Part shown: piece by piece, positions 28,356 through 37,215 of the stretch | Numbering within the stretch: the first letter of the stretch is position 1 | Layout of the letters: each line of letters begins with the position of its first letter | Assembly: GCF_000317695.1 (NCBI RefSeq) | Contig: NC_019771.1 | Span: 5,322,001-5,386,000, forward strand | Origin: Anabaena cylindrica PCC 7122 | GTDB lineage: Bacteria; Cyanobacteriota; Cyanobacteriia; Cyanobacteriales; Nostocaceae | DNA: 64,000 bases | Reading direction: 5' to 3' | Position numbers and translations under genes: made by a program | The notes under the pieces: model-generated | Databases searched by the model: none | What the model was told of the DNA's origin: nothing | The model's input: the letters and a program-made list of their open reading frames with translations, nothing else

Positions 28356-29594
28356 TTATATTAACAAAATTTCTTCATCATCTTGTAATAAAGTTTGTGC
28401 CGCTTCTAACATAGATGTAGCAAGGTCTTTTAAATCTTCCCGATTATTTAAATAAGTTTTTAACGCTTCCATCGGGTCAATACTGCTACTTGCACTTAAT
28501 TCAGGAATACGAGGTTTAGCTAACTGACTAACTAACTCTGGTTGAATTGTGTATGTATGCGTTACACTTAAGGCATCATGTATAGAAGAGTTGTCAATTA
28601 AATCTAACTGTTCTGATCGCAGTTTGTAAATCAGTCGAACTACGGTATCTTGAAGATTATGTTTTGCGATCGCTTTAAACAAAACCCCTTGGGGATCATC
28701 AGCCTTAGATAAATCTACCTCAATCGTGCGGAATACTCGTACAGGTAAAGAGCAAAATTCCCAATTTACTTTTCCCCGTTCCAATTCCACCATCACATAA
28801 CCCTTATCTTCCTTCTCCTCACTAAAATCGACCCTTTCAATACTTCCCGGATAAATCACCGGTGGATCATTCGATTTATTTAAATTCTGGTGACGGTGAA
28901 CGTGTCCCAAAGCCACATAATCAAAACAAGGACGCGTTAGCATAGATAGCGGTAAAGTAAAACCCTTACCCACAGCCAACAAACGTTCCGCCCCCAAAGT
29001 TGCATTATCAGCCATCAAATGTGCCAAAAGCACCGTTGGTACATCAGGGTCAAGTCGGCGAATTTCCCCTTCTAAAACCACCTGTAACCGTTCTGTTAAC
29101 AGTTGATTAACATCCGCCATAGACAAACCCGCAGTTTCTTGACGAGTCATCAAAGTAGAACGAGTTAACCAAGGGAGAGTAATTACCTGCACCTTTCCAT
29201 TACGAGTTTGAATATGGTGAGTAGTCAAAGTATCACCCACCACAAACCCCGGTACACCCAAAGTCCGGTAAATATTTAAACTTGCGCCTCCTATTCCCTG
29301 GGAATGTTGATCATGATTACCCACTAACAGCACCGTCGGGATATCAGCATCAACAAGACGACGAAATTGACTAGCAAAAGCTTCCTGTACATAAGGCGGT
29401 GGCGTAGCATCAGGAAAAGCATCACCGCCAAATATCACCATATCTACAGCATCAGCTAGGGCTTGGTCAATACACAAAGATAAAGTATTAACAAAATCCT
29501 CTAAACGTGTATTCAAACCCGTAACTGGATTGATGCGTCCGTGGGAGAAACCGCTTCCCATGTGGATATCTGAAAGGTGGAGAATTTTAATCAT
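28356..29594 (-). CDS. sbcD: SbcD-type metallophosphoesterase (DNA repair exonuclease)
   Basis: 412 residues with the Mre11/SbcD phosphoesterase motifs: LHLSDIHMGSGF (I), VIFGGDAFPD (II), LLVGNHDQHSQG (III), LLAHLMAD (IV) and YVALGHVHRHQNL (V), all metal-ligand residues present. Residues ~260-350 form the capping region. SbcCD cleaves hairpins and blocked ends and would be relevant to the palindromic repeats of this genome, but its ATPase partner sbcC is not in the window. The ATG at 29594 directly precedes MIKILHLSDIH. It is divergent from a kinase remnant. Confidence 0.88.
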   Translation of the reverse strand: MIKILHLSDIHMGSGFSHGRINPVTGLNTRLEDFVNTLSLCIDQALADAVDMVIFGGDAFPDATPPPYVQEAFASQFRRLVDADIPTVLLVGNHDQHSQGIGGASLNIYRTLGVPGFVVGDTLTTHHIQTRNGKVQVITLPWLTRSTLMTRQETAGLSMADVNQLLTERLQVVLEGEIRRLDPDVPTVLLAHLMADNATLGAERLLAVGKGFTLPLSMLTRPCFDYVALGHVHRHQNLNKSNDPPVIYPGSIERVDFSEEKEDKGYVMVELERGKVNWEFCSLPVRVFRTIEVDLSKADDPQGVLFKAIAKHNLQDTVVRLIYKLRSEQLDLIDNSSIHDALSVTHTYTIQPELVSQLAKPRIPELSASSSIDPMEALKTYLNNREDLKDLATSMLEAAQTLLQDDEEILLI

Positions 29595-29687
29595 AATTAG
29601 TTCTTCGTTATTAGTTTAGAACTAACCGCAATTTTCAATCACCCAATTCTGTTAAAATTACGGTTATATTCAAGCATACATCTTTCT

Positions 29688-29894
29688 ATGTTACAACCAG
29701 GGAAGCCATTAAAACAACGTCCCCAATATGTAATAGAAGAGGAACTTGGTTCTGAGGATTTTGGTATTATTTATAAAGCAAGACATAAAGATTTAAATTT
29801 TCCGGTTGTTATTAAAACTCCTAATAATCGTTTGTGTAGAGATGCTAATTACCCTAAATATGTGGAAGGTTTCCACAAGGACTGTAACATTTAA
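29688..29894 (+). pseudogene. truncated Ser/Thr protein kinase (N-lobe only)
   Basis: 68 residues that match only the first N-lobe strands of a Hanks-type kinase: YVIEEELGSEDFGIIYKARH gives the glycine loop (with GSEDFG replacing GxGxFG) and VVIKTPNN supplies the ATP-binding lysine. The frame ends shortly after; there is no catalytic loop (HRD) or DFG in the following 400 bp on any frame I could read. The remnant therefore cannot be a kinase. It looks like a 3' deletion left beside sbcD. Confidence 0.7.
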
Positions 29895-30297
29895 AGGTTA
29901 CAGAAAATTATTAAGTCTGAATAAGGATAACCAAGATTAAAGGACTAACAGGATGGTAATTTTTAGATGGTTTAAATTATTCAAAACCAATCATTCAACA
30001 ACATCCTAAAAATCCCAACTTCCCATCATAAATCATCCAATCACATCCTGAAAATCCTCAAATCCTGGACATACTGATTCAGACATATTCTATCTTTTTT
30101 ATGGAACCACGAAGAAGCGTTCGCGAAGCGTTCCGAAGGAAAGGACACGGAGGTAAGAGGTTACAAAGATATTCTCTATGGGTAATTTAATCCTGAAAAT
30201 TCTTAAATCCTGGATATCCTGATTCAGACAAATTAAATCAAGTATATCAATTAAGGTGCGTTACGCTGTCGCTAACACACCCTACTCTGACAACTAA
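29895..30297. repeat. gap with two ATCCTGAAAATCC repeats
   Basis: 403 bp with no gene. Two copies of a ~41-bp dispersed repeat (consensus ATCCTGAAAATCCTTAAATC then CTGGATATCCTGATTCAGAC) lie at 30045-30085 and 30190-30230. Two more occur at 48858-48897 (inverted) and 49123-49163. Between them is a GCGTTCGCGAAGCGTTCC palindromic repeat near 30117. GGTGCGTTACGCTGTCGC lies near 30254. Confidence 0.7.
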
Positions 30298-31002
30298 CTA
30301 AATGTGAATACCACACTCAGTTTTTTCACTTCCTCTCCAGCGTCCAGCGCGTTCGTCTTCACCGTCAGCTACTTTGGTGGTAATAGGTTCATCACCAATA
30401 CTGGGATAACCTTGGTCATGAAGAGGATTGTAAATTACTCCATGTTCAGCGACATAAACCCAACTATCTTTTCGTGTCCAAGCAGCGATGGGATTTACTT
30501 TCAATCTTCCCAGATTATCTAATTCAAATATAGGCATATTCGCGCGGGTAACGGCTTGGTCACGACGGCGGCCTGTAATCCAAGCGACGGTATTTAAATC
30601 GTCTAAACCCCGTAAGAGTGGTTCAATTTTTGTAACTTGGTGGAATTGGGCAATATCTTTGTCCCAAAGTGCTTCACCATATTTAGCTGTAAAGGCTTCG
30701 CGGCTATTTACATCTGGAGTTTTATAAGTTTGCAAATCTAGATTGTAGATTTCTTTAGCTTTCGCAACCAGTTCTAGAGTTTGGGGGAAGTGGTACAGGG
30801 TGTCAAGAAAAATGACGGGAACAGGATGCTTTAGTTCAGTATAGAGAATATGAGTAATTACCAAGTCATCTACATTAAAAGCGCTTGTTTGCACTAGTCC
30901 TGTGGGAATATTCTCAATAGACCACGCTAGTATTTCTTTGGGAGTGGCGGTTTCAAATTGTTGATTTAATTGATCTAAGTCAAAAGCTGTGGAAACTGTC
31001 AT
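30298..31002 (-). CDS. cysH: phosphoadenylyl-sulfate reductase
   Basis: Thioredoxin-dependent reduction of PAPS to sulfite in assimilatory sulfate reduction. 234 residues. The PP-loop-like N-terminus is QTSAFNVDDLVITHIL, followed by PVIFLDTLYHFPQTLEL, WITGRRRDQAVTRA, and the C-terminal catalytic motif ECGIH (cysteine near 231). The paired cysteines that bind a 4Fe-4S cluster in APS reductases are absent, so the PAPS-type reaction is favoured. ATG 31002 gives the normal length. It is monocistronic. Confidence 0.95.
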   Translation of the reverse strand: MTVSTAFDLDQLNQQFETATPKEILAWSIENIPTGLVQTSAFNVDDLVITHILYTELKHPVPVIFLDTLYHFPQTLELVAKAKEIYNLDLQTYKTPDVNSREAFTAKYGEALWDKDIAQFHQVTKIEPLLRGLDDLNTVAWITGRRRDQAVTRANMPIFELDNLGRLKVNPIAAWTRKDSWVYVAEHGVIYNPLHDQGYPSIGDEPITTKVADGEDERAGRWRGSEKTECGIHI

Positions 31003-31272
31003 GATCGTTTTCTAGAAAAATTTTTTTACCTTGACTAAACTTAATTTTAACCTATCAAGGCACACATTCCTCCCGATAATTGGGTATTTATCCTGTACGG
31101 GTATCACTACAGGTTAGTCACATTGTTATATTTGAACACGTATTAATAAATATAATCGCATATATTAAGATAAGTTAAGCAATTTTAATTTTTACTTGCT
31201 TTTGCATAGATGTTTATATTAATCCTGTTATTCTTAACCTAAGCTTTAAAATTCTCAGGATTTAACAAAATA

Positions 31273-31377
31273 ATGAATAATACGAAATTACCAAATAGCT
31301 TGAATCAGTCTATAGTTATGGGCTTTTTAATCGTTTTGACCAGTGCGGGGATCATTACGATTATGAGCGTGTTTTAA
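31273..31377 (+). CDS. 34-residue single-helix membrane microprotein (candidate)
   Basis: A short ORF beginning MNNTKLPNSLNQSIVMGFLI. A polar N-terminus of ~15 residues is followed by one hydrophobic helix, VMGFLIVLTSAGIITIMSVF. AGGA lies 12 nt upstream of the ATG and a plausible rho-independent terminator stands 39 bp after the stop. Size and layout resemble the small photosystem or NDH subunits of cyanobacteria, but it matches none of PetN, PetM, PsbX, PsaM or Psb30 that I can recall. Function unknown. Confidence 0.5.
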   Translation: MNNTKLPNSLNQSIVMGFLIVLTSAGIITIMSVF

Positions 31378-31415
31378 TCACAAAATAGTGACTTTTAACC
31401 AAAAAATTTACATTA

Positions 31416-31442
31416 ACCCTGTTCAAAACTGAGCGGGGTTTT
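31416..31442 (+). terminator. rho-independent terminator after the microprotein ORF
   Basis: AACCCTGTTC pairs with GAGCGGGGTT across an AAAACT loop, with two G-U pairs that form only in a plus-strand transcript, followed by TTTAC. It marks a plus-strand transcript ending here. Confidence 0.6.
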
Positions 31443-31611
31443 TACATTTTGTAATAAATGGTAGACACAATTAAATATAACTAAATAAAAAACTCTAGAA
31501 AACCGCAGTATGTACCGAAAAATCAAGTTACCTAAAAACCCAGTATGTATTATATAAGTCCAGATTTCACCTGTTTGCAGTGTAGAAGTGATCAAACCCA
31601 ATACAAAAAAA

Positions 31612-31641
31612 CTGTCTGTGATGGTATTTCACTACAGACAG
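31612..31641 (-). terminator. terminator of the 31693 gene
   Basis: On the minus strand CTGTCTGTAGTG pairs with CATCACAGACAG (one wobble or mismatch) around AAATAC, followed by seven T residues. It lies 50 bp downstream of the stop at 31693. Confidence 0.75.
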
Positions 31642-31692
31642 CTATGGGCTAATACAAGCCTAGCCTTCTCTTTTTAGTAAGCCAAAGGAATA

Positions 31693-31893
31693 TCAAAGAA
31701 ACTCACGTAAGAATTCAAAGGGATTATCTTCCCAACATGGTTCTGGGACTAACCAAACCAATTTACTTTTGATTTCGGCTTCAATTTCATCACTGTCGTC
31801 TCTGTCGAACAATGATATCAAAGCTTCCCAGTCTCGTTCTCTGAGGGTGGTGTATGAGGAAGGGCTTACCTGTAGATTATTGGAGTAATTCAC
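31693..31893 (-). CDS. small acidic hypothetical protein
   Basis: 66 residues starting with GTG at 31893, acidic in the centre (LFDRDDSDEIEAEIKSKL) and ending WEDNPFEFLREFL. No family is recognised. The strong terminator just downstream on the same strand supports it being a real transcribed gene. No transmembrane segment or cysteine pattern. It may be a cyanobacterium-specific small protein. Confidence 0.55.
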   Translation of the reverse strand: MNYSNNLQVSPSSYTTLRERDWEALISLFDRDDSDEIEAEIKSKLVWLVPEPCWEDNPFEFLREFL

Positions 31894-32042
31894 AAGCGCA
31901 TTTTCAGTTAATGTATATCAAAAGTGAGTATATTTGCTGGCAAATGTGCATATTGTACTTTGAATACTGTGATTAAAATGTGACGTAGATCATAAAGTTT
32001 CCAAAAAGTTGTCAGCAAGTTTCTGCAATTCTGCTCCTTAAA

Positions 32043-32732
32043 TTAAGAATATGCAGATTTTTCAAACTGAGACTCGACTAATTCTACGCCAAATACTTCA
32101 GAAAAGCAGTGGGCTACGCAAAAACGTACTTCTTGACATTTAATACCGGGAATCCAGTCTGCTAAACTACCGACAGCCTTATCAGCAATGCCACAAGGGA
32201 TAATACGTTCAAAGCCTTTTAGATCAGGACAAACATTTAAAGCAAAACCGTGCATAGTCACCCAACGACTGACTTTAATGCCTATGGCTGCGACTTTGTA
32301 ACCTTCTAACCATACACCAGTAAAACCGGGAATGCGATCGCCTGACAATCCATAATTTGCCAAAACGCGAATTAACACTTCCTCTAGTTGACGCAAGTAC
32401 CAATGCAGGTCTTGACGATAACGTTGCAGATTTAAAATCGGATACCCCACCAGTTGACCAGGACAATGATAAGTTACTTCACCACCTCTTTCAACTCGAT
32501 GCACATCATACTCGCTTTTGTCAATATCAAATTTGATAAATTCTGAATTAGCTCCTTTACCCAGAGTGTAAACAGGGGGATGTTCTAGCAAAATGAGTAC
32601 GTCATCTAGGCTGGGGTTATTGATACGTTCTTGGAGAAGCGATCGCTGCCATTGATGAGCATCTAAATATGGCATTAATCCTTGGTTGTATAAAAAACAC
32701 CGATATTTTGCGGTTGCACTACTATGAATCAT
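32043..32732 (-). CDS. lipB: octanoyltransferase (lipoate synthesis)
   Basis: Transfers octanoyl from acyl carrier protein to lipoyl domains. About 229 residues from ATG 32732 (a TTG at 32744 is the frame's upstream limit). Family motifs are present: LLEHPPVYTLGKGA, VERGGEVTYHCPGQLVGYPI, the lysine-containing GYKVAAIGIKVSRWVTMHGFAL and the catalytic cysteine in RIIPCGI. Usual length. It is monocistronic; lipA is not in the window. Confidence 0.95.
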   Translation of the reverse strand: MIHSSATAKYRCFLYNQGLMPYLDAHQWQRSLLQERINNPSLDDVLILLEHPPVYTLGKGANSEFIKFDIDKSEYDVHRVERGGEVTYHCPGQLVGYPILNLQRYRQDLHWYLRQLEEVLIRVLANYGLSGDRIPGFTGVWLEGYKVAAIGIKVSRWVTMHGFALNVCPDLKGFERIIPCGIADKAVGSLADWIPGIKCQEVRFCVAHCFSEVFGVELVESQFEKSAYS

Positions 32733-33342
32733 GCCAAAAATCAATTGGGTAAATGACTAAATATATTTCAACTTGCCATAATAAAGTCAATAAATGTCAA
32801 GCTATGCAAAGGATTTTAAAGGAACATCAAGGGAATTAGCTATATAAACAACAAAGTGTTAACTTGAATATATAACCTCAATGGTGTTAGGAGGAATTCT
32901 CTACAATCATCATCAAGCCAAGACAATAGGAACGAACGGACTAGGTGATAGATTTTCAGAAATTGATGACATTGATCAGGATAAAACTTCGACAAAGGCT
33001 TGTATATTATTAAATAAAAGATAACCAAGCCTACAAAATAAAGAAGGAGCAAACACTCCTAAGTTTGTAAATGTTGCTCTAACAAACACAGCAAGGATAT
33101 AAAAGTCAAAACTGCTGTATTTACAGACTTTATGGACATATCCGATTGTTTAGCAACCCATTGGTAAACCGAGCAGAGTTTGACAAAGTAAATCAAGGCT
33201 AGAGGTGGTCATAAATAAAGATGCGACAGCCATACATCAAAAGCAGTTCAAAATTTGTATTAGCGGCAATGATAGACTGACCGCAATCTCTGTTCATACA
33301 AAATACATTCACATCAAATAAATATTGAGCGGGAGAGTTTAC

Positions 33343-33978
33343 ATGAAGCTTGTCATCCACGGTAAAAATATAGAAATCACCGATGCCATCCGGGAATATG
33401 TGCATCAAAAAATTGAAAAAGCAGTTAGTCACTTTCAGAACATCACAAACGAAGTGGATGTCCATTTAAGCGTAGCTCGCAATCCCCGAATTAGTACCAG
33501 ACAAGCTGCGGAAGTCACTATATATGCTAATGGTAGCGTCATCCGTGCCGAGGAAAGCAGCGAAAACTTATATGCAAGTATTGACTTAGTTGCAGATAAA
33601 ATAGCCCGGCAACTGCGTAAATATAAAGAACGAAGACAAGACCACAAAACCCAACCCATACCAACCAACGAGGTAGTAGCGCCTGAACCAGTAACTGATT
33701 TAATAGGCGATCGCACTCCCGAACTACCAGGAGAAGTCGTCCGCACCAAATATTTTTCCATGCCCCCCATGACCCTTGCAGAAGCCCAAGAACAACTGCA
33801 ACTCGTAGGACACGACTTTTATATGTTCCGTAACGCCGAAACCGGAGAAATTAACGTCATTTACGAACGTAATCACGGCGGTTTTGGTGTCATTCAACCC
33901 CGCAACGGTAACGGTCATACCAACGGCAAAAATGGCAAAACAGCTAACATCGCTGTACCAGAAAAATCTAAAGCCTAA
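33343..33978 (+). CDS. lrtA: ribosome hibernation promoting factor, long form (LrtA)
   Basis: Binds 30S/70S ribosomes and stabilises them in the dark or at rest. 211 residues from the ATG at 33343 (GGGAGA lies 7 bp upstream; the frame is open to a TTG at 33325). The N-terminal HPF/YfiA domain (MKLVIHGKNIEITDAIREYV) occupies ~1-100. A Pro-rich linker leads to the C-terminal dimerisation domain ~130-190 (KYFSMPPMTLAEAQEQLQLV, then FRNAETGEINVIYERNHGGF). Cyanobacterial lrtA is known as a light-repressed transcript with a long leader; the ~290-bp gene-free stretch upstream (33053-33342) fits this. Confidence 0.93.
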   Translation: MKLVIHGKNIEITDAIREYVHQKIEKAVSHFQNITNEVDVHLSVARNPRISTRQAAEVTIYANGSVIRAEESSENLYASIDLVADKIARQLRKYKERRQDHKTQPIPTNEVVAPEPVTDLIGDRTPELPGEVVRTKYFSMPPMTLAEAQEQLQLVGHDFYMFRNAETGEINVIYERNHGGFGVIQPRNGNGHTNGKNGKTANIAVPEKSKA

Positions 33979-33980
33979 TT

Positions 33981-34051
33981 AAAACGCAGAGGAACGCAGA
34001 GAATATACTCTGTGAACCTCTGCGCTAACCTTTGCGCCCCTCTGCGTTAAA
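33981..34051. terminator. convergent-gene hairpin (CGCAGAGG repeat)
   Basis: AACGCAGAGG at the left pairs perfectly with CCTCTGCGTT at the right, with inner CTCTGTG/CGCAGAG segments. It separates the convergent lrtA and bcp genes, ends in TTAAAAAT, and belongs to the same CGCAGAGG repeat family as 3033. Confidence 0.55.
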
Positions 34052-34058
34052 AATCCTC

Positions 34059-34520
34059 CTACTTTGCAGCCAACTGTTGCAGAGTTTTCAAAGTTTCCTC
34101 AACATGGCCTTTAAAATTCAACATAGAATCAAACACATACTGCACAATTCCCTGTTGGTCAATTACATAAGTCACCCGGCCGGGGATAAAACCAAAAGCA
34201 GTAGTTGCACCATATAGCTTCCGCACCTGATCACCTTGATCACTCAAAAGCGTAAATGGTAAATTGTGCTTGGCTGCAAACTTCTGGTGAGACTCGCTAG
34301 AATCACCACTCACACCAATCACCTCAGCACCAACGCCTTTAAATACTTCATACTGATCCCGAAAAGCGCAAGATTCCATAGTGCATCCTGGTGTATCATC
34401 CTTGGGATAAAAATAAAGGACAACAGCCTGTTGACCACGAAAATCTCTCAGGCTGACTGTAGAACCGTTTTGGGCAGGTAAAGAAAAATCTGGGGCTTGA
34501 TCTCCAACTTTGATAGCCAT
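34059..34520 (-). CDS. bcp: thioredoxin-dependent peroxiredoxin (BCP/PrxQ)
   Basis: Reduces hydroperoxides using thioredoxin. 153 residues from MAIKVGDQAPDFSLPAQNGS; the frame extends six codons upstream to 34538, but that start is atypical. Both BCP cysteines are present in TPGCTMESCAF: peroxidatic Cys46 and resolving Cys51. The FYPKDDTPGC and IPGRVTYVIDQQGIV segments are typical. Monomeric, cytosolic. Convergent with lrtA. Confidence 0.94.
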   Translation of the reverse strand: MAIKVGDQAPDFSLPAQNGSTVSLRDFRGQQAVVLYFYPKDDTPGCTMESCAFRDQYEVFKGVGAEVIGVSGDSSESHQKFAAKHNLPFTLLSDQGDQVRKLYGATTAFGFIPGRVTYVIDQQGIVQYVFDSMLNFKGHVEETLKTLQQLAAK

Positions 34521-34640
34521 ATTAAAAAATTCAAACATTACTTAATAAAATTTTACCTTGTAACTTAGTCTATAAATTTTCCTTGATAAGGTGCATCGGG
34601 CGGGGTAGGGTAGATAGTTATCAAAAAAAATAATCCGCCT

Positions 34641-35771
34641 ATGCGCCTGACTTCACTCGATGTGTTTCGCGGTATCACCATTGCGGGTATGATTCTCGTC
34701 AATATGGTGGGAGTCGCAGATAATAAATATTCCCTTCTAGATCATGCTGAATGGAACGGTTGTACACCAACTGATTTAGTATTTCCTTTTTTTCTGTTCA
34801 TTGTTGGTGTAGCAATGACCTTTTCATTATCAAAATACACCGCAGACAACAAACCCACCAAAGCAGTTTACTTACGCATTTTGCGACGTGCTGCAATTCT
34901 CTTTATTTTAGGATTACTACTTAACGGCTTTTGGAATAAAGGTGTTTGGACTTTTGACTTAAGTAGTATCCGCTTAATGGGAGTATTACAAAGGATTAGC
35001 CTTTCCTACCTGTTTGCATCTTTGATAGTTTTAAAACTACCACGCAAAAGTCAATTGATATTAGCAGGGGTTTTACTTATTGGTTATTGGTTAACAATGA
35101 TGTATATTCCCGTTCCCGAATATGGTGCAGGAGTATTGACGCGAGAAGGTAATTTTGGCGCTTTTATTGACAGATTAATTATTCCCAAAGCGCAGTTATA
35201 CAAAGGTGATGGTTTTAATTTTATGGGAGATCCAGAAGGATTATATAGTACAATTCCCGCCATAGTTAGCGTTTTAGCTGGTTATTTTACTGGGGAATGG
35301 ATAAAAGATAAAAAACAAGCTAATTCACAAACCAGTATGGATTTAGTATTATTCGGTTTGTGTTGTTTAGTAATTGGGATTATTTGGGATGTAGCATTTC
35401 CCATTAATAAGAAACTATGGACAAGTTCTTATGTTGTATTTACCACTGGTTGGGCATTAATGTTATTAGCTGCTTGTTATGAATTGATAGAAGTGAGGGT
35501 AATAAAACGCTGGAGTAAACCATTTGAGATTATGGGCTTAAATGCGATCGCACTTTTTGTTGCATCTGTCTTGTTAATCAAAATCACAGCAAAAACCCAA
35601 ATTGGCACAGGTGAAACCGCCATCAGCATCTACAATTGGATTTACCAAAATATCTTTGCATCTTGGGCAGGGAATTTCAACGGATCACTTTTATTTGGGG
35701 TTGTTACCGTCTTGTTGTGGTACGGTGTTGCTGTCTTGATGTATCAGAAAGGCTGGTTTCTTAAAGTGTAA
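34641..35771 (+). CDS. HGSNAT/DUF5009-family membrane acyltransferase-like protein
   Basis: 376 residues, about 10 transmembrane helices. The family start is RLTSLDVFRGITIAGMILVN, followed by DLVFPFFLFIVGVAM, matching the heparan-alpha-glucosaminide N-acetyltransferase-like catalytic family (PF07786/DUF5009). The conserved Asp-Val-Phe-Arg-Gly segment is intact. In eukaryotes the family acetylates glucosamine across a membrane; the bacterial substrate is unknown and may be a cell-wall or capsular sugar. It is transcribed alone. Confidence 0.85.
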   Translation: MRLTSLDVFRGITIAGMILVNMVGVADNKYSLLDHAEWNGCTPTDLVFPFFLFIVGVAMTFSLSKYTADNKPTKAVYLRILRRAAILFILGLLLNGFWNKGVWTFDLSSIRLMGVLQRISLSYLFASLIVLKLPRKSQLILAGVLLIGYWLTMMYIPVPEYGAGVLTREGNFGAFIDRLIIPKAQLYKGDGFNFMGDPEGLYSTIPAIVSVLAGYFTGEWIKDKKQANSQTSMDLVLFGLCCLVIGIIWDVAFPINKKLWTSSYVVFTTGWALMLLAACYELIEVRVIKRWSKPFEIMGLNAIALFVASVLLIKITAKTQIGTGETAISIYNWIYQNIFASWAGNFNGSLLFGVVTVLLWYGVAVLMYQKGWFLKV

Positions 35772-35873
35772 ATAAAACTCTTGTAGGGCGGGCATCTTGC
35801 CTGTCCAAATTCTGCGAATCTGGCTTTATATCTCTTCTTTTGAATCAAAATCTACCTTATTTGGCTTCAGTGA

Positions 35874-36299
35874 TTAAAAACTTTTCGGTTCAAAGAATTT
35901 ATCAAAGCCTTTTCTCATCAATCCTTCTTTCAATTTTTTATCTCCTGTCCATAATAAGCCTTCTAATTCCAATGTTAAAGCAACATGAGGAGTGTCACTT
36001 TCATCAACATCTTTACATAAAGTATAAGCTGCTGCTCGGTTATCAGGTGCAATTAAGTCTTCTTTATAGAGATTGAGTCTTTGTAATAATATTTGGTAAA
36101 TTCGCACTATTTCGTTTTCAGATAACTGACTAACTTTGATTATCTTTTCTTTACGCTTAAATAACTCTACCAATACTAGCTCACAGATATAATAACTATA
36201 TTCTCCTTGAAAAAGGAGGTTAGTAAAACTAGATTGGCTGTTCAATAAAGCTGAAAATAAAATATTTGTATCAACAATAATTGGCTGATTTCTAGACAC
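35874..36299 (-). CDS. PIN-domain ribonuclease toxin (VapC-like)
   Basis: 141 residues. The acidic PIN residues can be placed at D10 (IIVDTNILFSALL), E45 (VLVELFKR), D102 (DESDTPHVAL) and D120 (LLWTGDKKLKEG), so it should be an active Mg2+-dependent RNase. The start is GTG 36299, only 3 nt after the stop of the 74-residue partner. This is a type II toxin-antitoxin arrangement. The C-terminal KGFDKFF segment also resembles PIN proteins of the PRORP/COG2402 group. Confidence 0.85.
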   Translation of the reverse strand: MSRNQPIIVDTNILFSALLNSQSSFTNLLFQGEYSYYICELVLVELFKRKEKIIKVSQLSENEIVRIYQILLQRLNLYKEDLIAPDNRAAAYTLCKDVDESDTPHVALTLELEGLLWTGDKKLKEGLMRKGFDKFFEPKSF

Positions 36300-36302
36300 T
36301 AT

Positions 36303-36527
36303 TTACTCTCCAACAAATTTATGTTTGATATTTGACCACACATCAATATCAATTTCCTTTGCTAAAGCTTCAGCTTGTATTATTGTCATACTGCTTTTTT
36401 TTCTGAAAGACTCTAACTCAAGATAATCTAAAAATTTCTTGAGAGTATCTAGCTCAATAATATCTTTTTTGAACCTGATGATCAGGTCTTGATTCTCTAC
36501 TGTGATATTGTAAATTTGATCTGACAT
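36303..36527 (-). CDS. putative antitoxin of the PIN pair
   Basis: 74 residues, acidic to neutral, mostly helical, with MTIIQAEALAKEIDIDVWSN near the C-terminus. No ribbon-helix-helix or AbrB motif can be seen, so the antitoxin class is unassigned; the role is inferred from size, order (upstream) and 3-nt spacing to the PIN gene. ATG 36527 is the likely start and the shared promoter lies in 36528-36612. Confidence 0.65.
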   Translation of the reverse strand: MSDQIYNITVENQDLIIRFKKDIIELDTLKKFLDYLELESFRKKSSMTIIQAEALAKEIDIDVWSNIKHKFVGE

Positions 36528-36612
36528 AAGATGATAGTATTTAGGTAGTTGTAGGATAGGATATACTTGGATGTTTATATTATCTCAAAATTAATGGGGT
36601 TTGGACAAAGAT

Positions 36613-37108
36613 TTACAGGGAATTAATACCCAGTGGCGGTTTATCTTCTAAAGAAAATAAATTACTGACATTGATTCCTTCATCTTCAATAATTTGTTTC
36701 CAAACATGAAAAATGGTATGTATAGGAAAACCTGAAGAACCACCAGCCGTATCAATCATATACTCATCCTCTTGAGGATTGAGCATTTTGACACACATAT
36801 CAATTACATAGCGGGGTGTAAAATATTGTCCCTTTTCACCTTGAATAATTCCTCAAAAACATCAGCTCCAGCATTTGCTAAAACCTCATCTTCCATTTCT
36901 TCAATTAAGGCTTTTAGCGATTTTTTCTCAGAATATAAGCAACATCCCCGCTTTCTGTTTGTTTGATAAAAATGGATTTCTCTAAAGTATCAATTTCTTG
37001 GGGTGTAAATTGAGAAAGCTTGTAATTAGAGTATTTGAAAATTGCAGCAAGATTCATACGATTGTTAGTTTTAATACTATTCGCTAAACGCTGAGAAGTT
37101 CCAGACAT
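36613..37108 (-). pseudogene. decayed type I restriction-modification methyltransferase (HsdM)
   Basis: Fragments of one HsdM protein in three reading frames on the minus strand. First (37108 on) KYSNYKLSQFTPQEIDTLEK, ending in a stop. Then KALIEEMEDEVLANAGADVF in another frame (about 36920-36860). Then GEKGQYFTPRYVIDMCVKML followed by NPQEDEYMIDTAGGSSGFP, whose motif I differs from the usual AAGSCGF. The segment normally between the second and third pieces (over 100 residues) is missing, and the C-terminal half with motif IV (NPPF) is absent. It is clearly non-functional. No hsdR or hsdS is near; it adjoins the PIN pair. Confidence 0.75.
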
Positions 37109-37215
37109 ACCGGAACCCTCAAACTAGATAGCTGAACTAGTATAAAACCTAGTCTGACATTTTGAATCAGGTAACAAAATTTTTGTTACGTTCCCCTACA
37201 AAATCAACCCATCAA

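Noticed and set aside
32840..33052. Minus-strand 70-residue hydrophobic ORF upstream of lrtA
   Set aside because: AT-rich chance frame, no ribosome site or family; the region is more likely the lrtA leader.
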